From: 2-12-FULL-65-11 sp049679965
GTDB taxonomy: Bacteria > Acidobacteriota > Vicinamibacteria > Vicinamibacterales > CAVVIG01
Length of the DNA: 36,275 bases
NCBI GenBank assembly: GCA_049679965.1
Contig: JBAUGX010000255.1
Coordinates: forward strand, 1 to 36,275
Direction of reading: 5' to 3'
Shown: positions 24,868 through 31,900 of the stretch, piece by piece
Layout of the letters: each line of letters opens with the position of its first letter
How positions within the stretch are numbered: position 1 is the stretch's first letter
Notes under the pieces: model-generated
The model's database searches: none
What the model saw: the letters and a program-made list of their open reading frames with translations, nothing else
Told to the model about the DNA's origin: nothing
Made by a program: the position numbers and the translations under genes

Positions 24868-25557
24868 ATGCTCAAAACGCTCGGCGCAACCATCTGTCTT
24901 TGGCTGGTGTCCATGCCTGCGTCGGCCCAGATCTATTCCTGGCGAGACGAGGCCGGCAACCTGGTCGTGTCCGATCGTGCCCGGGAGGGAGCGGTCGTGA
25001 TGCCCTCGTACCCGGTGCCTGAATCCACTTCCGTGCGCGTCACTCGCCCAGTGGCGGTCGACCGCAGCAGGGCGTACGACGATGTGGTCGTCGAGCATGC
25101 GAGGCTGAACGGCGTCCGCGCCGATCTGGTGCGCGCCGTGGTGCAGGTGGAATCGGCGTTCAATCCCCTGGCGCGATCGCCCAAGGGCGCCCTGGGGCTG
25201 ATGCAGCTGATGCCGGCCATCATCCGGGAGTTCGGCGTCAAGAACCCGTTCAACCCGGCCGACAACATCCGCGCCGGCGTTGCGTACCTCAAGCGGTTGC
25301 TCGATCGCTACCAGAACAACGAAACGCTGGCCCTCGCCGCTTACAACGCCGGGCCGAAAGCGGTGGACAGCCACGGCTACTCCATCCCCCCGTACCGCGA
25401 AACACGGCGGTATGTCGCCCTGATCAGCCAGATGTCGGGCGCGGCCGAAGTCACGCGCATCTTCAAGATCACCGAAATCGTCGACGGCCTGCCCATCGTG
25501 CGCTACACCGACCAGAGGCCTGCCAGCGGCACCTTCGAAGTCATTACCGTTCGGTAG
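24868..25557 (+). CDS. Exported lytic murein transglycosylase (DUF4124 + SLT domain)
   Basis: Cleaves peptidoglycan glycan strands in the periplasm. ATG 24868 is chosen over 24799 because it begins the signal peptide MLKTLGATICLWLVSMPASA. DUF4124-like N-terminal module (IYSWRDEAGNLVVSDRA, about residues 22-60), then the SLT domain: HARLNGVRADLVRAVVQVES with catalytic Glu near residue 95, NPLARSPKGALGLMQLMP, NIRAGVAYLKRLLDRY and LALAAYNAGPKAVDSHG. 229 aa. TAGACT at 24852-24857 is a possible -10 box that would leave only a few nt of leader. Confidence 0.92.
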   Translation: MLKTLGATICLWLVSMPASAQIYSWRDEAGNLVVSDRAREGAVVMPSYPVPESTSVRVTRPVAVDRSRAYDDVVVEHARLNGVRADLVRAVVQVESAFNPLARSPKGALGLMQLMPAIIREFGVKNPFNPADNIRAGVAYLKRLLDRYQNNETLALAAYNAGPKAVDSHGYSIPPYRETRRYVALISQMSGAAEVTRIFKITEIVDGLPIVRYTDQRPASGTFEVITVR

Positions 25558-25570
25558 TCATTTTTCAATG

Positions 25571-25594
25571 GCGGCGGGGCCCCACCCCCGCCGC
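25571..25594. terminator. Strong G/C hairpin after the transglycosylase gene
   Basis: Perfect 9-bp stem GCGGCGGGG / CCCCGCCGC with loop CCCCAC, 13 nt after the stop codon. No U-tract follows on the plus strand, so intrinsic termination is uncertain; it may protect the 3' end or be another dispersed palindrome. Confidence 0.5.
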
Positions 25595-25684
25595 GAACTT
25601 ACGACGATGCCTCGGCGCAGCGTCGCATGGCTGCGCCTTCGGCATGGCCGCAGGCGCTCCAGCAACCGCCAGCCTCCACGTGTG

Positions 25685-25693
25685 TGCTAGGAT
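25685..25693 (+). promoter_or_regulatory. Extended -10 for rpsT
   Basis: TGCTAGGAT fits TGn-TAnnnT and would start transcription near 25700, just before GGAGG (25705-25709) and the GTG at 25721. No clear -35 box. Two similar TGCTAnnAT elements occur at 30508 and 31863. Confidence 0.55.
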
Positions 25694-25720
25694 AAACGTT
25701 TCCCGGAGGTAGCTGATCAC

Positions 25721-25981
25721 GTGGCATCGCACGCATCCGCGCTCAAGGCGCACAAACAAAGCCTGAAGAACCGCACGAGCAACCGCCAGTTCCGCGCGCG
25801 CCTGCGCTCGGCCCTCAAGGACATCCGGACGGCCATCGACGGCAAGGATCTGGCTTCGGCCAAGAGCGCCCTCAGGCAGACCGTGTCGCTCATCGACCGG
25901 ATGGCCGCCAAGGGCGTCATCCACAGGAATGCCGCCGGAAGATACAAGTCTCGCCTAGCGACCCGCCTGGCCGGCTCCTAG
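25721..25981 (+). CDS. rpsT: 30S ribosomal protein S20
   Basis: Primary 16S rRNA-binding protein. Basic helical protein starting (M)ASHASALKAHKQSLKNRTSN, with RFRARLRSALKDI-like and AAKGVIHRNAAGRYKSRLA segments that define the family. 86 aa. GTG start with GGAGG 11 nt upstream. Its last 27 bases overlap the 3' end of the convergent holA gene (stop 25955-25957), so the two messages are complementary there. Confidence 0.96.
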   Translation: MASHASALKAHKQSLKNRTSNRQFRARLRSALKDIRTAIDGKDLASAKSALRQTVSLIDRMAAKGVIHRNAAGRYKSRLATRLAGS

Positions 25982-26932
25982 CGGCCGCAAGCACAACTCC
26001 ACGACCAACCGCTCGAGCAGGATGCGCGGCTCGCCGGCCGACCGCTTGAGGTCGAGATCGGTGCGGAAGAGCGCGGCGACGGCCGCCGGCAGACGGGCCG
26101 GCGCGACGGTCGGGAACTTCGTCCGCACGAGCCAGCCCAGCTGTCCGAGAATCTTTTCAGGCGGCGCGCCGGTGTCGAGCATCAGCGCCAGTTGCCGCAC
26201 CGCCTCCCCACCATCGGCGGCCTCGATGGCGCCGGTCATCGCCCAGTCGTCCTTGAGGGCCTCAGGACCCAGAATCTCGCGGACATCGTCCACGCTGATG
26301 CGCGGCTGCCCCATCGCATACAAGAGCAGTCGATCGACGTCGCCACGCAGGCGCCTGATGTCGGCGCCCACGTGCTCGGCCAGCCGCCTGGCGGCCGCGG
26401 GATCGATCTCGGAGCCGGCTGCCCTCACGCGCGTCTGAATCCACCGTTCAGCGTCCGCCTGATCTTCAATCGCGCCGCACTCGACCACCGTCGCGCGCTT
26501 CGCCAACAGCTTGTACATCCGGCCGCGCTTGTCCACCGCGCCGGCCACGAACACGATCGTCGTCAATGGCTCGGGCGCCTTGAGCAGCGCCTCGAGATCG
26601 TCGAGCGCGCGGGTGGCCGCCTCGCTTTCGCGCTTGGGGGCCAGTATCGATTCGGCCTGGGTGACCGTCACCACACGACGGGGCACCATCATCGGCAGCG
26701 TCCGCGCCGCCGCGACGAGAGCCGCCACACCATCGGCCAGCCTTTCGCCCGTCGTCATCTCACCGCCCGAAATGCGCTCGACGTTGAAGGCACGCAGCCC
26801 TTCGTCCACCAGGTCGGCGAACTCGGCCGCCAGCGCCGACTTCTCGACGTCGTCTTCGCCCAGCAGGAGATAGAGGGAGTCCACGCTGCCTGACTTGATC
26901 TGCTTACGAACGGCGGCTGGAGTCGCGTTCAA
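25955..26932 (-). CDS. holA: DNA polymerase III subunit delta
   Basis: Clamp-loader delta subunit that opens the beta clamp. Begins ATPAAVRKQIKSGSVDSLYL, followed by LLGEDDVEKSALAAEFADL, a degenerate AAA+ core (PMMVPRRVVTVTQAESI, TTIVFVAGAVDKRGRMYKLL), the VGADIRRLRGDVDRLLLY segment and a C-terminal helical collar (EKILGQLGWLVRTKFP). TTG 26932 is preferred: it lies one nt after the lptE stop and matches the usual family start, while an ATG at 27001 would overlap lptE by 68 nt. 325 aa. Third gene of leuS-lptE-holA. Confidence 0.92.
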   Translation of the reverse strand: MNATPAAVRKQIKSGSVDSLYLLLGEDDVEKSALAAEFADLVDEGLRAFNVERISGGEMTTGERLADGVAALVAAARTLPMMVPRRVVTVTQAESILAPKRESEAATRALDDLEALLKAPEPLTTIVFVAGAVDKRGRMYKLLAKRATVVECGAIEDQADAERWIQTRVRAAGSEIDPAAARRLAEHVGADIRRLRGDVDRLLLYAMGQPRISVDDVREILGPEALKDDWAMTGAIEAADGGEAVRQLALMLDTGAPPEKILGQLGWLVRTKFPTVAPARLPAAVAALFRTDLDLKRSAGEPRILLERLVVELCLRPLGAGQAGR

Positions 26933-26933
26933 C

Positions 26934-27494
26934 TCAGAATGCCTCGAGGATGGCCGAGACGATGGCGCGGGCGAAGTCGGTGCCGACGCGGTCGAGGGCA
27001 TTGGCTTCCTGACCGAAGAATGCCGCCGGATCGGCGGCGTTTCTGCCGCTCGTCGCGTCGTAGTCCTCGCGGAAGACGAGGCTCGGGTTTTCCCAGAGCA
27101 CTTTGTTGTCGCGCAGATCGCGCAGCTGGATGTTCGCCAGCATGGTGATGCTGTAGCGCGAGGCCAGCTGCTGGGCGTTGAAGCTCGTTGGCGTGACCGA
27201 CACCGACGCGATGTCGCCGACGAGCACCGCGTCCACGCCGGTCGCCTGGGGCAGGATCTGATAGCGGCCGCGCCCGATGAACTCGCCGCGCACTTTTTCT
27301 GTCAGCAGCGACTCGAGATTGAAGATGGTCGAGTGGTTGGTGAAGGTCGGGATGCCAATCGTGCGCACGCTGGCCGGCAAGAATGAGGTGCGGCCCGCCA
27401 GGCCATAGCCGCATCCGCTGAGCGCTGCGCCAGCCACGGCGGCCACGCCAGCCACGCCAGCCACCAGCCACCAGCCACCAGCCACCTTCTTCAT
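26934..27494 (-). CDS. lptE: LptE-type LPS-assembly lipoprotein
   Basis: Outer-membrane lipoprotein that plugs LptD during lipopolysaccharide export. Lipobox LSGC with acylated Cys28; then YGLAGRTSFLPASVRTIGIPTF, LLTEKVRGEFIGRGRYQI and LWENPSLVFREDYD, typical of the diverged LptE (DUF799-like) form in this position next to leuS and holA. 186 aa. The hydrophobic part of the signal peptide (residues 4-22, VAGGWWLVAGVAGVAAVAG) is written almost wholly by CAGCCAC/TGGCTGG repeats. ATGA overlap with leuS. Supports a diderm cell with LPS. Confidence 0.85.
   Translation of the reverse strand: MKKVAGGWWLVAGVAGVAAVAGAALSGCGYGLAGRTSFLPASVRTIGIPTFTNHSTIFNLESLLTEKVRGEFIGRGRYQILPQATGVDAVLVGDIASVSVTPTSFNAQQLASRYSITMLANIQLRDLRDNKVLWENPSLVFREDYDATSGRNAADPAAFFGQEANALDRVGTDFARAIVSAILEAF
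27434..27490 (-). repeat. TGGCTGG heptamer array encoding the LptE signal peptide
   Basis: On the plus strand CAGCCAC and CACGCCAGC units, about eight, running from near the start codon through signal-peptide residue 20. Related arrays are in prmA (10618) and, inverted, in leuS (28047). Confidence 0.85.
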
Positions 27495-30052
27495 CCCACC
27501 ACCACCGACACCAACGGTCCCTTCGCCATCACGACCTTGCGGATGGTCTTCCCCGCCGCGTGAGTCTTCACCACCTCGTCGGCCAGCACCAGCTCGCGCA
27601 GCTCGTCGTCCGAGATACCGGCTCTGACCGTCAGCCGCGTGCGGACCTTGCCGTTAATCTGCACCGGCACGACCACTTCGTCGGCCTTGGCCACCTCCGC
27701 ATCGAAGGACGGCCAGGTGGCCCGCGCCAGGCCGTCGGCGTGGCCGAGCATTTGCCACAACTCCTCGGCCATGTGCGGGGCGAAGGGCGACACCATGACG
27801 ACCAGCGCGTCGACCGCCTCGCGGAGGGCTGCCACCGTCTGCGGGCGCTCCAGCCCGGCCGGTGCCTCGCCCCGTCCAGGGGCGCCGCGCGACGTCGTTT
27901 CGCTGAAGGCGTACAGCTCGTTGACGAGCTCCATCAACGACGACACGGCGGTGTTGAGGTGCATCCGCTCTTCGATGTCCGCGGTGATGCGCCGAATCGT
28001 ATCGTGCGTCTTTCGCCTCAGCCCACGCTCCGCGTCGGTCCACTCGGGTGGCTGGTGGCTGGTGGCTGGTGGCTGGTCACTACCGACGACAGCCACCCAG
28101 TGGTCCACAATGCGCCAGAGGCGGACGAGGAAGCGGAAGCTGCCTTCGAGGCCCGAGTCGCTCCACTCGACTTCTTTTTCAGGCGGCGCGACGAACATCA
28201 CGTACAGCCGCAGCGAGTCGGCGCCGTATTTCGCCAGCATGTCGTCCGGATCGACGACGTTGCCCTTGGATTTCGACATCACGGCGCCGTCCTTGAGCAC
28301 CATCCCCTGCGTGAGGAGGCGCTTGAACGGCTCGCTGAAGTCGAGCAGCCTGACGTCTCGCAGCACGCGTGTGAAGAATCGCGAATACAGCAAATGCAGA
28401 ATCGCGTGCTCGACGCCGCCGCTGTAGAAGTCGACCGGCATCCAGTAGGAGGCGATGTCGGGATCGAATGGCAGGTCGGCGTTCTTGGGGTCGCAGAACC
28501 GTAGGAAGTACCACGACGAATCGACGAAGGTGTCCATCGTGTCGGTCTCGCGCCTGGCAGGGCCGCCGCACTCTGGGCACTTGACGTTGACGAACTCGGG
28601 CACCTGCGCGAGCGGCGAATCCCCTCGTCCCGTGAAGGCCGCGACTTTCGGGAGTGCGACCGGCAGGTCGTCGTACGGCACCGGCACCACGCCGTCTTTC
28701 GGGCAGTGGATGATGGGGATCGGCGTGCCCCAGTAGCGCTGGCGCGAGATGCCCCAATCCTTCAGCCGATACTGAATCTCGCCCTTGCCGACGCTGCGCG
28801 TCTCGGCGTCCGCGGTCATCCTGCCTAGTACCGCGGGCGCTTCCTGCCCTGTGTAATCGCCCGAATCGACCAGGCGGCCGTACGCGACCGACGCCTCCGT
28901 CATTGCGTCAGCGGTCGCCGGTGTGCTCTCCGACCGCACGACGATGCGAACCGGGAGGCGGTACTTGCGGGCGAACTCGAAGTCGCGCTGGTCGTGGGCG
29001 GGGACGGCCATGATGGCGCCCGTCCCGTACTCCGCCAGCACGAAGTTGGCGACCCAGATCGGGACTTCCTTGCCCGTAAACGGGTTGACCGCCGTGCGGC
29101 CCGTGTCGAAGCCATCTTTGTCGATGGCGCCGCTCCGGCGTGCCTCGCGGTCGAGCGCGCGGAACTTCCCCACCCGCTCGCGGAACGCCTTCGGATCCGG
29201 GCTTTCGGCAGCGAACCGGTCGACCAGCGGATGCTCGGGTGCGAGCAGGACGAAGGTCGCGCCGTAGATCGTGTCGATACGGGTAGTGAAGACATCGATG
29301 GCATCATCGTTCAATCCCGGGGCCCTTGGCCCCGGGACCGCGCCGGCGATTTGGAACTTGAGGCGCGCGCCTTCCGAGCGTCCTATCCAGTTGCGCTGCA
29401 TCACGACGACCTTCTCGGGCCATTCGGTCAGCGTATCGAGATCCTTGAGCAGTTCGTCGGCGTATTCCGTGATCTTGAAGAACCACTGCTCGAGATCGCG
29501 GGGCACGACGATGGTGCCGCAGCGCCAGCAGGCGCCGTCGACGACCTGTTCGTTGGCCAGGACCGTGTTGCAGCTCGAGCACCAGTTGACCGTCGAGCGC
29601 TTGCGATAGGCCAGGCCGCGCTCGAACATCTTCAGGAAGATCCACTGGTTGAACTTGTAGTACTCCGGCAGACAGGTCGCAATCTCCCGCTCCCAGGCGT
29701 AGCTGATGCCCAGGCGCTGGAGCTGCCCCTTCATATGGGCGATGTTGTCGAAGGTCGACTTCTCCGGACTTGTGCCCGTCTTGATGGCCGCGTTCTCGGC
29801 CGGCAGGCCGAAGGCGTCCCAGCCGAACGGATGGAGGACGTTATAGCCGCGCAGCCGCTTGGTGCGGGCCATCACGTCGCCGATGATGTAGTTGCGGACG
29901 TGGCCCACGTGCGCGTGCCCGGACGGGTAGGCGAACATCTCGAGGCAGTAGAACTTCGGCCGGCTCTGGTCGGCGTCCACCTCGAAGGCCCGCGAGTCGG
30001 CCCAGTGCTGCTGCCATTTCTTGTCGAGCTGCTGGGGACGGAAGTCGGTCAT
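27491..30052 (-). CDS. leuS: Leucyl-tRNA synthetase
   Basis: Class I synthetase charging tRNA-Leu. HIGH-type motif in SGHAHVGHVRNYIIGD (about residue 45), zinc module CSSCNTVLANEQVVDGACW, the CP1 editing domain with YGTGAIMAVPAHDQRDFEFA, second CxxC pair CPECGG, and MSKSKGNVVDPDDML (about residue 590). 853 aa, full length. At the junction between catalytic and anticodon domains the protein carries SDQPPATSHQPPEW, encoded by a heptamer array (28047-28080), replacing nothing conserved. First gene of leuS-lptE-holA with a roughly 65-nt leader that consists of two further arrays. Confidence 0.97.
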   Translation of the reverse strand: MTDFRPQQLDKKWQQHWADSRAFEVDADQSRPKFYCLEMFAYPSGHAHVGHVRNYIIGDVMARTKRLRGYNVLHPFGWDAFGLPAENAAIKTGTSPEKSTFDNIAHMKGQLQRLGISYAWEREIATCLPEYYKFNQWIFLKMFERGLAYRKRSTVNWCSSCNTVLANEQVVDGACWRCGTIVVPRDLEQWFFKITEYADELLKDLDTLTEWPEKVVVMQRNWIGRSEGARLKFQIAGAVPGPRAPGLNDDAIDVFTTRIDTIYGATFVLLAPEHPLVDRFAAESPDPKAFRERVGKFRALDREARRSGAIDKDGFDTGRTAVNPFTGKEVPIWVANFVLAEYGTGAIMAVPAHDQRDFEFARKYRLPVRIVVRSESTPATADAMTEASVAYGRLVDSGDYTGQEAPAVLGRMTADAETRSVGKGEIQYRLKDWGISRQRYWGTPIPIIHCPKDGVVPVPYDDLPVALPKVAAFTGRGDSPLAQVPEFVNVKCPECGGPARRETDTMDTFVDSSWYFLRFCDPKNADLPFDPDIASYWMPVDFYSGGVEHAILHLLYSRFFTRVLRDVRLLDFSEPFKRLLTQGMVLKDGAVMSKSKGNVVDPDDMLAKYGADSLRLYVMFVAPPEKEVEWSDSGLEGSFRFLVRLWRIVDHWVAVVGSDQPPATSHQPPEWTDAERGLRRKTHDTIRRITADIEERMHLNTAVSSLMELVNELYAFSETTSRGAPGRGEAPAGLERPQTVAALREAVDALVVMVSPFAPHMAEELWQMLGHADGLARATWPSFDAEVAKADEVVVPVQINGKVRTRLTVRAGISDDELRELVLADEVVKTHAAGKTIRKVVMAKGPLVSVVVG
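28047..28080 (-). repeat. GGTGGCT heptamer array in frame inside leuS
   Basis: Nearly perfect 7-bp repeat, about 4.5 units, read on the coding strand as DQPPATSHQPP. Same motif as in prmA and lptE but inverted relative to 27434-27490 on the plus strand. Confidence 0.9.
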
Positions 30053-30061
30053 GAATTGATG

Positions 30062-30116
30062 ATTTCAGATTTCAGATTTCAGATTGCTGGCGACTGGCGA
30101 CTGGCGACTGGCGACT
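30062..30116 (-). repeat. Two adjoining heptamer arrays in the leuS leader
   Basis: ATTTCAG repeated about three times (30062-30084), then CTGGCGA/GGCGACT about four times (30087-30116). They fill the space between the leuS ATG and its likely -10 box, so the 5' leader of the message is repeat sequence. Confidence 0.9.
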
Positions 30117-30122
30117 ATTCTA
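30117..30122 (-). promoter_or_regulatory. Possible -10 box for leuS
   Basis: TAGAAT on the minus strand (GGCTAGAATAG), directly behind the repeat arrays and about 65 nt before the leuS start. No convincing -35 box. Confidence 0.4.
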
Positions 30123-30732
30123 GCCTGTGACCCGTCTGGTGGCCTTGGCTTGGCGCCTGCCTTGCCATGACTGAGCCGCCGAGGCTCGGGTAGCGACGCT
30201 CGTGCGGTAGAGAAACCGTCGGATTGAGGCATGGTCGTGACGATGATCTCTGGGCACACACATGAAGCGGCGTGGGCGGACGGTACTGAGTCCGGCCAAG
30301 CGGCACTGGGCGTGCGCGCGGGATGCGCTAGCTGCGAGCGACTGCAGCCAACCCGGCCGGGAGTCCATTTGGTTCGTTGGCAACCCTCTGAAGCGAGAGG
30401 AGACGAAGTCCGTCCTCCCCTCTTGGAGCCCGTGATTAGCTGCGAACGCGCGCACGTAACCCAGCTGCCTGCAGCCAACCCCGGGCGACGGCCCGCGAGA
30501 TCGGCGTGCTAGGATTTGGGCCATCAGCGACTTGGCGACAGGCGGATCTCGTCGCCGGATGGTGGTTGGCTGCGAGAACGTGTTGGCGGTCTACTTAAAG
30601 ACTAGTTCGGCGGACTGCTCGAAGAATACAAACCGCGGATCACGAAACACGACCGAAGACACCCGGATGGTTAGCGGGTCAATGTTCCAAACCGGCTCTG
30701 GTGAATCGATATACTTGGGCTAGGGAACTGCT
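30123..30732. other. Gene-poor stretch with paired direct repeats
   Basis: No convincing gene. Two blocks each contain TAGCTGCGARCG (30329-30340, 30437-30448) followed by the 13-mer CTGCAGCCAACCC (30342-30354, 30469-30481). Several short hairpins are visible (GAGCC-5-GGCTC near 30174; CCTCT-6-AGAGG near 30384). An extended -10-like TGCTAGGAT lies at 30508-30516, and a 63-codon frame from TTG 30532 to 30723 is open but resembles no family I know. No tRNA, tmRNA, RNase P or SRP signature was found. It may be structured RNA or decayed mobile DNA; I cannot tell. Confidence 0.5.
30710..30715 (+). promoter_or_regulatory. Possible -10 box for the small membrane-protein ORF
   Basis: TATACT, 17 nt before GTG 30733, followed by AGGGA as a possible ribosome-binding site. 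-35 unclear. Confidence 0.35.
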
Positions 30733-31056
30733 GTGACACCCACCCCACTGATCTTGCTTGTTTGGGGTATTTTGCTGGCGATAGGGATCCTCCCGAACCG
30801 CATTCTGGCGTTCCGCGTTCCAGCTACCGCGGTTTGGCGTCGCGCTAGGCGAGTCATCGGAGTTGCGGCGATCCTGTCGACTGGTTTCTGGCTTGCCCTC
30901 GACCTGACGCTGCCGCTCCTCTGGCCCTCTACACAATTTGGCGGCAGACTGGCAGACGCAATTGGCTGGGCTTCGTTGCTCGTGGCCGCGGTTATTGCTA
31001 CGTGGCTGATCGTTTCCCGGCGACCCACTTCCGACACTACAGTCAGCCGAAGCTAA
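30733..31056 (+). CDS. Hypothetical small membrane protein
   Basis: 107 aa with three predicted membrane segments: about residues 6-26 (LILLVWGILLAIGILP), 40-62 (VIGVAAILSTGFWLALDL) and 74-93 (AIGWASLLVAAVIATWLIV), with basic residues between the first two. GTG start preceded by AGGGA and a TATACT box. I do not recognise the family. It ends about 45 nt before the attC-like structure at 31102-31181, the layout of an integron-type gene cassette. Base composition is less GC-rich than neighbouring genes, fitting foreign origin. Confidence 0.55.
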   Translation: MTPTPLILLVWGILLAIGILPNRILAFRVPATAVWRRARRVIGVAAILSTGFWLALDLTLPLLWPSTQFGGRLADAIGWASLLVAAVIATWLIVSRRPTSDTTVSRS

Positions 31057-31101
31057 CCGACAGTTCGAAGAAGAAGACTAGGCGCAAATTCAAAGTGCCG
31101 C

Positions 31102-31181
31102 CGAACATCGAAATGGAGCCGACGCTTCTTCTAGTCTGTGCGATCATGTCGCCGCGGCGCGCGGCTCATTTCGCGCGTTCG
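31102..31181. repeat. attC-like imperfect inverted repeat
   Basis: Left arm 31102-31125 pairs with right arm 31159-31181 as blocks CGAAC, (AT versus GCG, unpaired), CGAAATG, AGCCG and CGC, with one extra G before AGCCG and one extra A after it on the left arm only. These two one-sided extra bases sit at the same places as the extrahelical bases of classical integron attC sites such as aadA1, which share the AAGCCGACGC core. The outer R' box reads GTTCGTT instead of GTTRRRY, so the recombination site is degenerate. No integrase gene is present. Confidence 0.5.
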
Positions 31182-31279
31182 TTGACAGCCGGATCCATGA
31201 ACCGAGTCAATGGACGTCGAGAAACGAACGCGACGGGCCGAACCGGAAAAGGCGAAAAGGAAGAAAGCGAGGTAGGGTC

Positions 31280-31694
31280 GTGCGCTGGACTCAAGAATCA
31301 TTGCTCAAGGTCAGAGGCATCGTCATGGCCGCGGTCGGTGTGCTGATTCTCCTCGCCTATCTCATCTCGCGCCTATGAGGTACTTGAAAGGCTCATCGGC
31401 GCCGGAGCCTTCGTCGTTGTTTCACAGGTCCGCTGGTGCGCCTTTGAATGCAAGAAGTACGCACCACACAGGCCGGTCGGTCCAGACGTTGCTCGTGCCC
31501 TGCTCGGAACGATTACGCATTCCGGGACGCGTGTGGCCAAAGGTATCCTCGTCACGACCTCTCACTCTACGCCGTCTGCACGAACCTTCATTCTCACGGA
31601 GCCGACTTCGGACGGGAAAGACCTCGAGGGCATCGTTGCTTGGTTACAGGAGTACGGTTCCAAAACCAGGCTGAGCGGTCGGCAAGATAGGTAA
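31280..31694 (+). pseudogene. Remnant of Mrr-type restriction endonuclease with N-terminal membrane segment
   Basis: GTG 31280, after GAGGTAGGG, opens a 32-codon frame with a membrane helix (GIVMAAVGVLILLAYLISRL) that stops at 31376-31378. In another frame, straight after it, comes YEVLERLIGAGAFVVVSQV and then FECKKYAPHRPVGPDVARAL, AKGILVTTSHSTPSARTF and DGKDLEGIVAWLQEYGSK, ending at 31692-31694. The second part matches the Mrr_cat/PD-(D/E)xK family, with ECK as the ExK motif, but the GDGGxD segment that supplies the catalytic Asp is missing. The gene has therefore lost its frame and its active site. The C-terminus runs into an IS end. Confidence 0.6.
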
Positions 31695-31850
31695 CAGATC
31701 AGTCCGGGGACATAGGTGACACGGGTTTCCGGACGGTTCGCCCCTTGTGATCTTCGATTCGCAGGATCCGTTCGTCCATCCGTCCGAGCGTGAGCCGTCC
31801 GAAGTATACGTCCCACAACCCATCGCCGACTTCTTGGCCACGGGTCGTAC
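31686..31850 (-). mobile_element. 3' end of an IS481-like transposase gene with IS terminus
   Basis: On the minus strand an open frame ending at 31699-31701 reads GQEVGDGLWDVYFGRLTLGR then MDERILRIEDHKGRTVRKP and VSPMSPD, the usual C-terminus of IS481-family DDE transposases, whose genes end in CACCTATGTCCCCGGA-like IS-terminal sequence. Related TAGGTGACA (31714-31722) and TAGGTAACA (31689-31697) motifs form the terminal/subterminal repeats. Upstream coding sequence is lost by about 31881 (in-frame TGA). The fragment abuts the ruined nuclease gene on the left and the promoter of the next gene on the right. Confidence 0.6.
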
Positions 31851-31862
31851 CACGTGCACGCG

Positions 31863-31871
31863 TGCTAACAT
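31863..31871 (+). promoter_or_regulatory. Extended -10 for the 31901 gene
   Basis: TGCTAACAT fits TGn-TAnnnT, followed by AAGGAAG (31881-31887) and ATG 31901. It lies at the edge of the IS remnant. Confidence 0.45.
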
Positions 31872-31900
31872 CCACCCATCAAGGAAGTGGTAACACATCC

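Noticed and set aside
30065..30478. 137-codon minus-strand frame upstream of leuS
   Set aside because: Its C-terminal part is translated from heptamer arrays and the rest shows no family or codon pattern; treated as non-coding with repeats.
30123..30530. tRNA, tmRNA, RNase P RNA or SRP RNA gene
   Set aside because: None of the conserved core sequences of these RNAs could be found in this stretch.
31002..31346. 114-codon plus-strand frame
   Set aside because: It overlaps the small membrane-protein gene in another frame and runs through the attC-like hairpin, which explains its peptide content.
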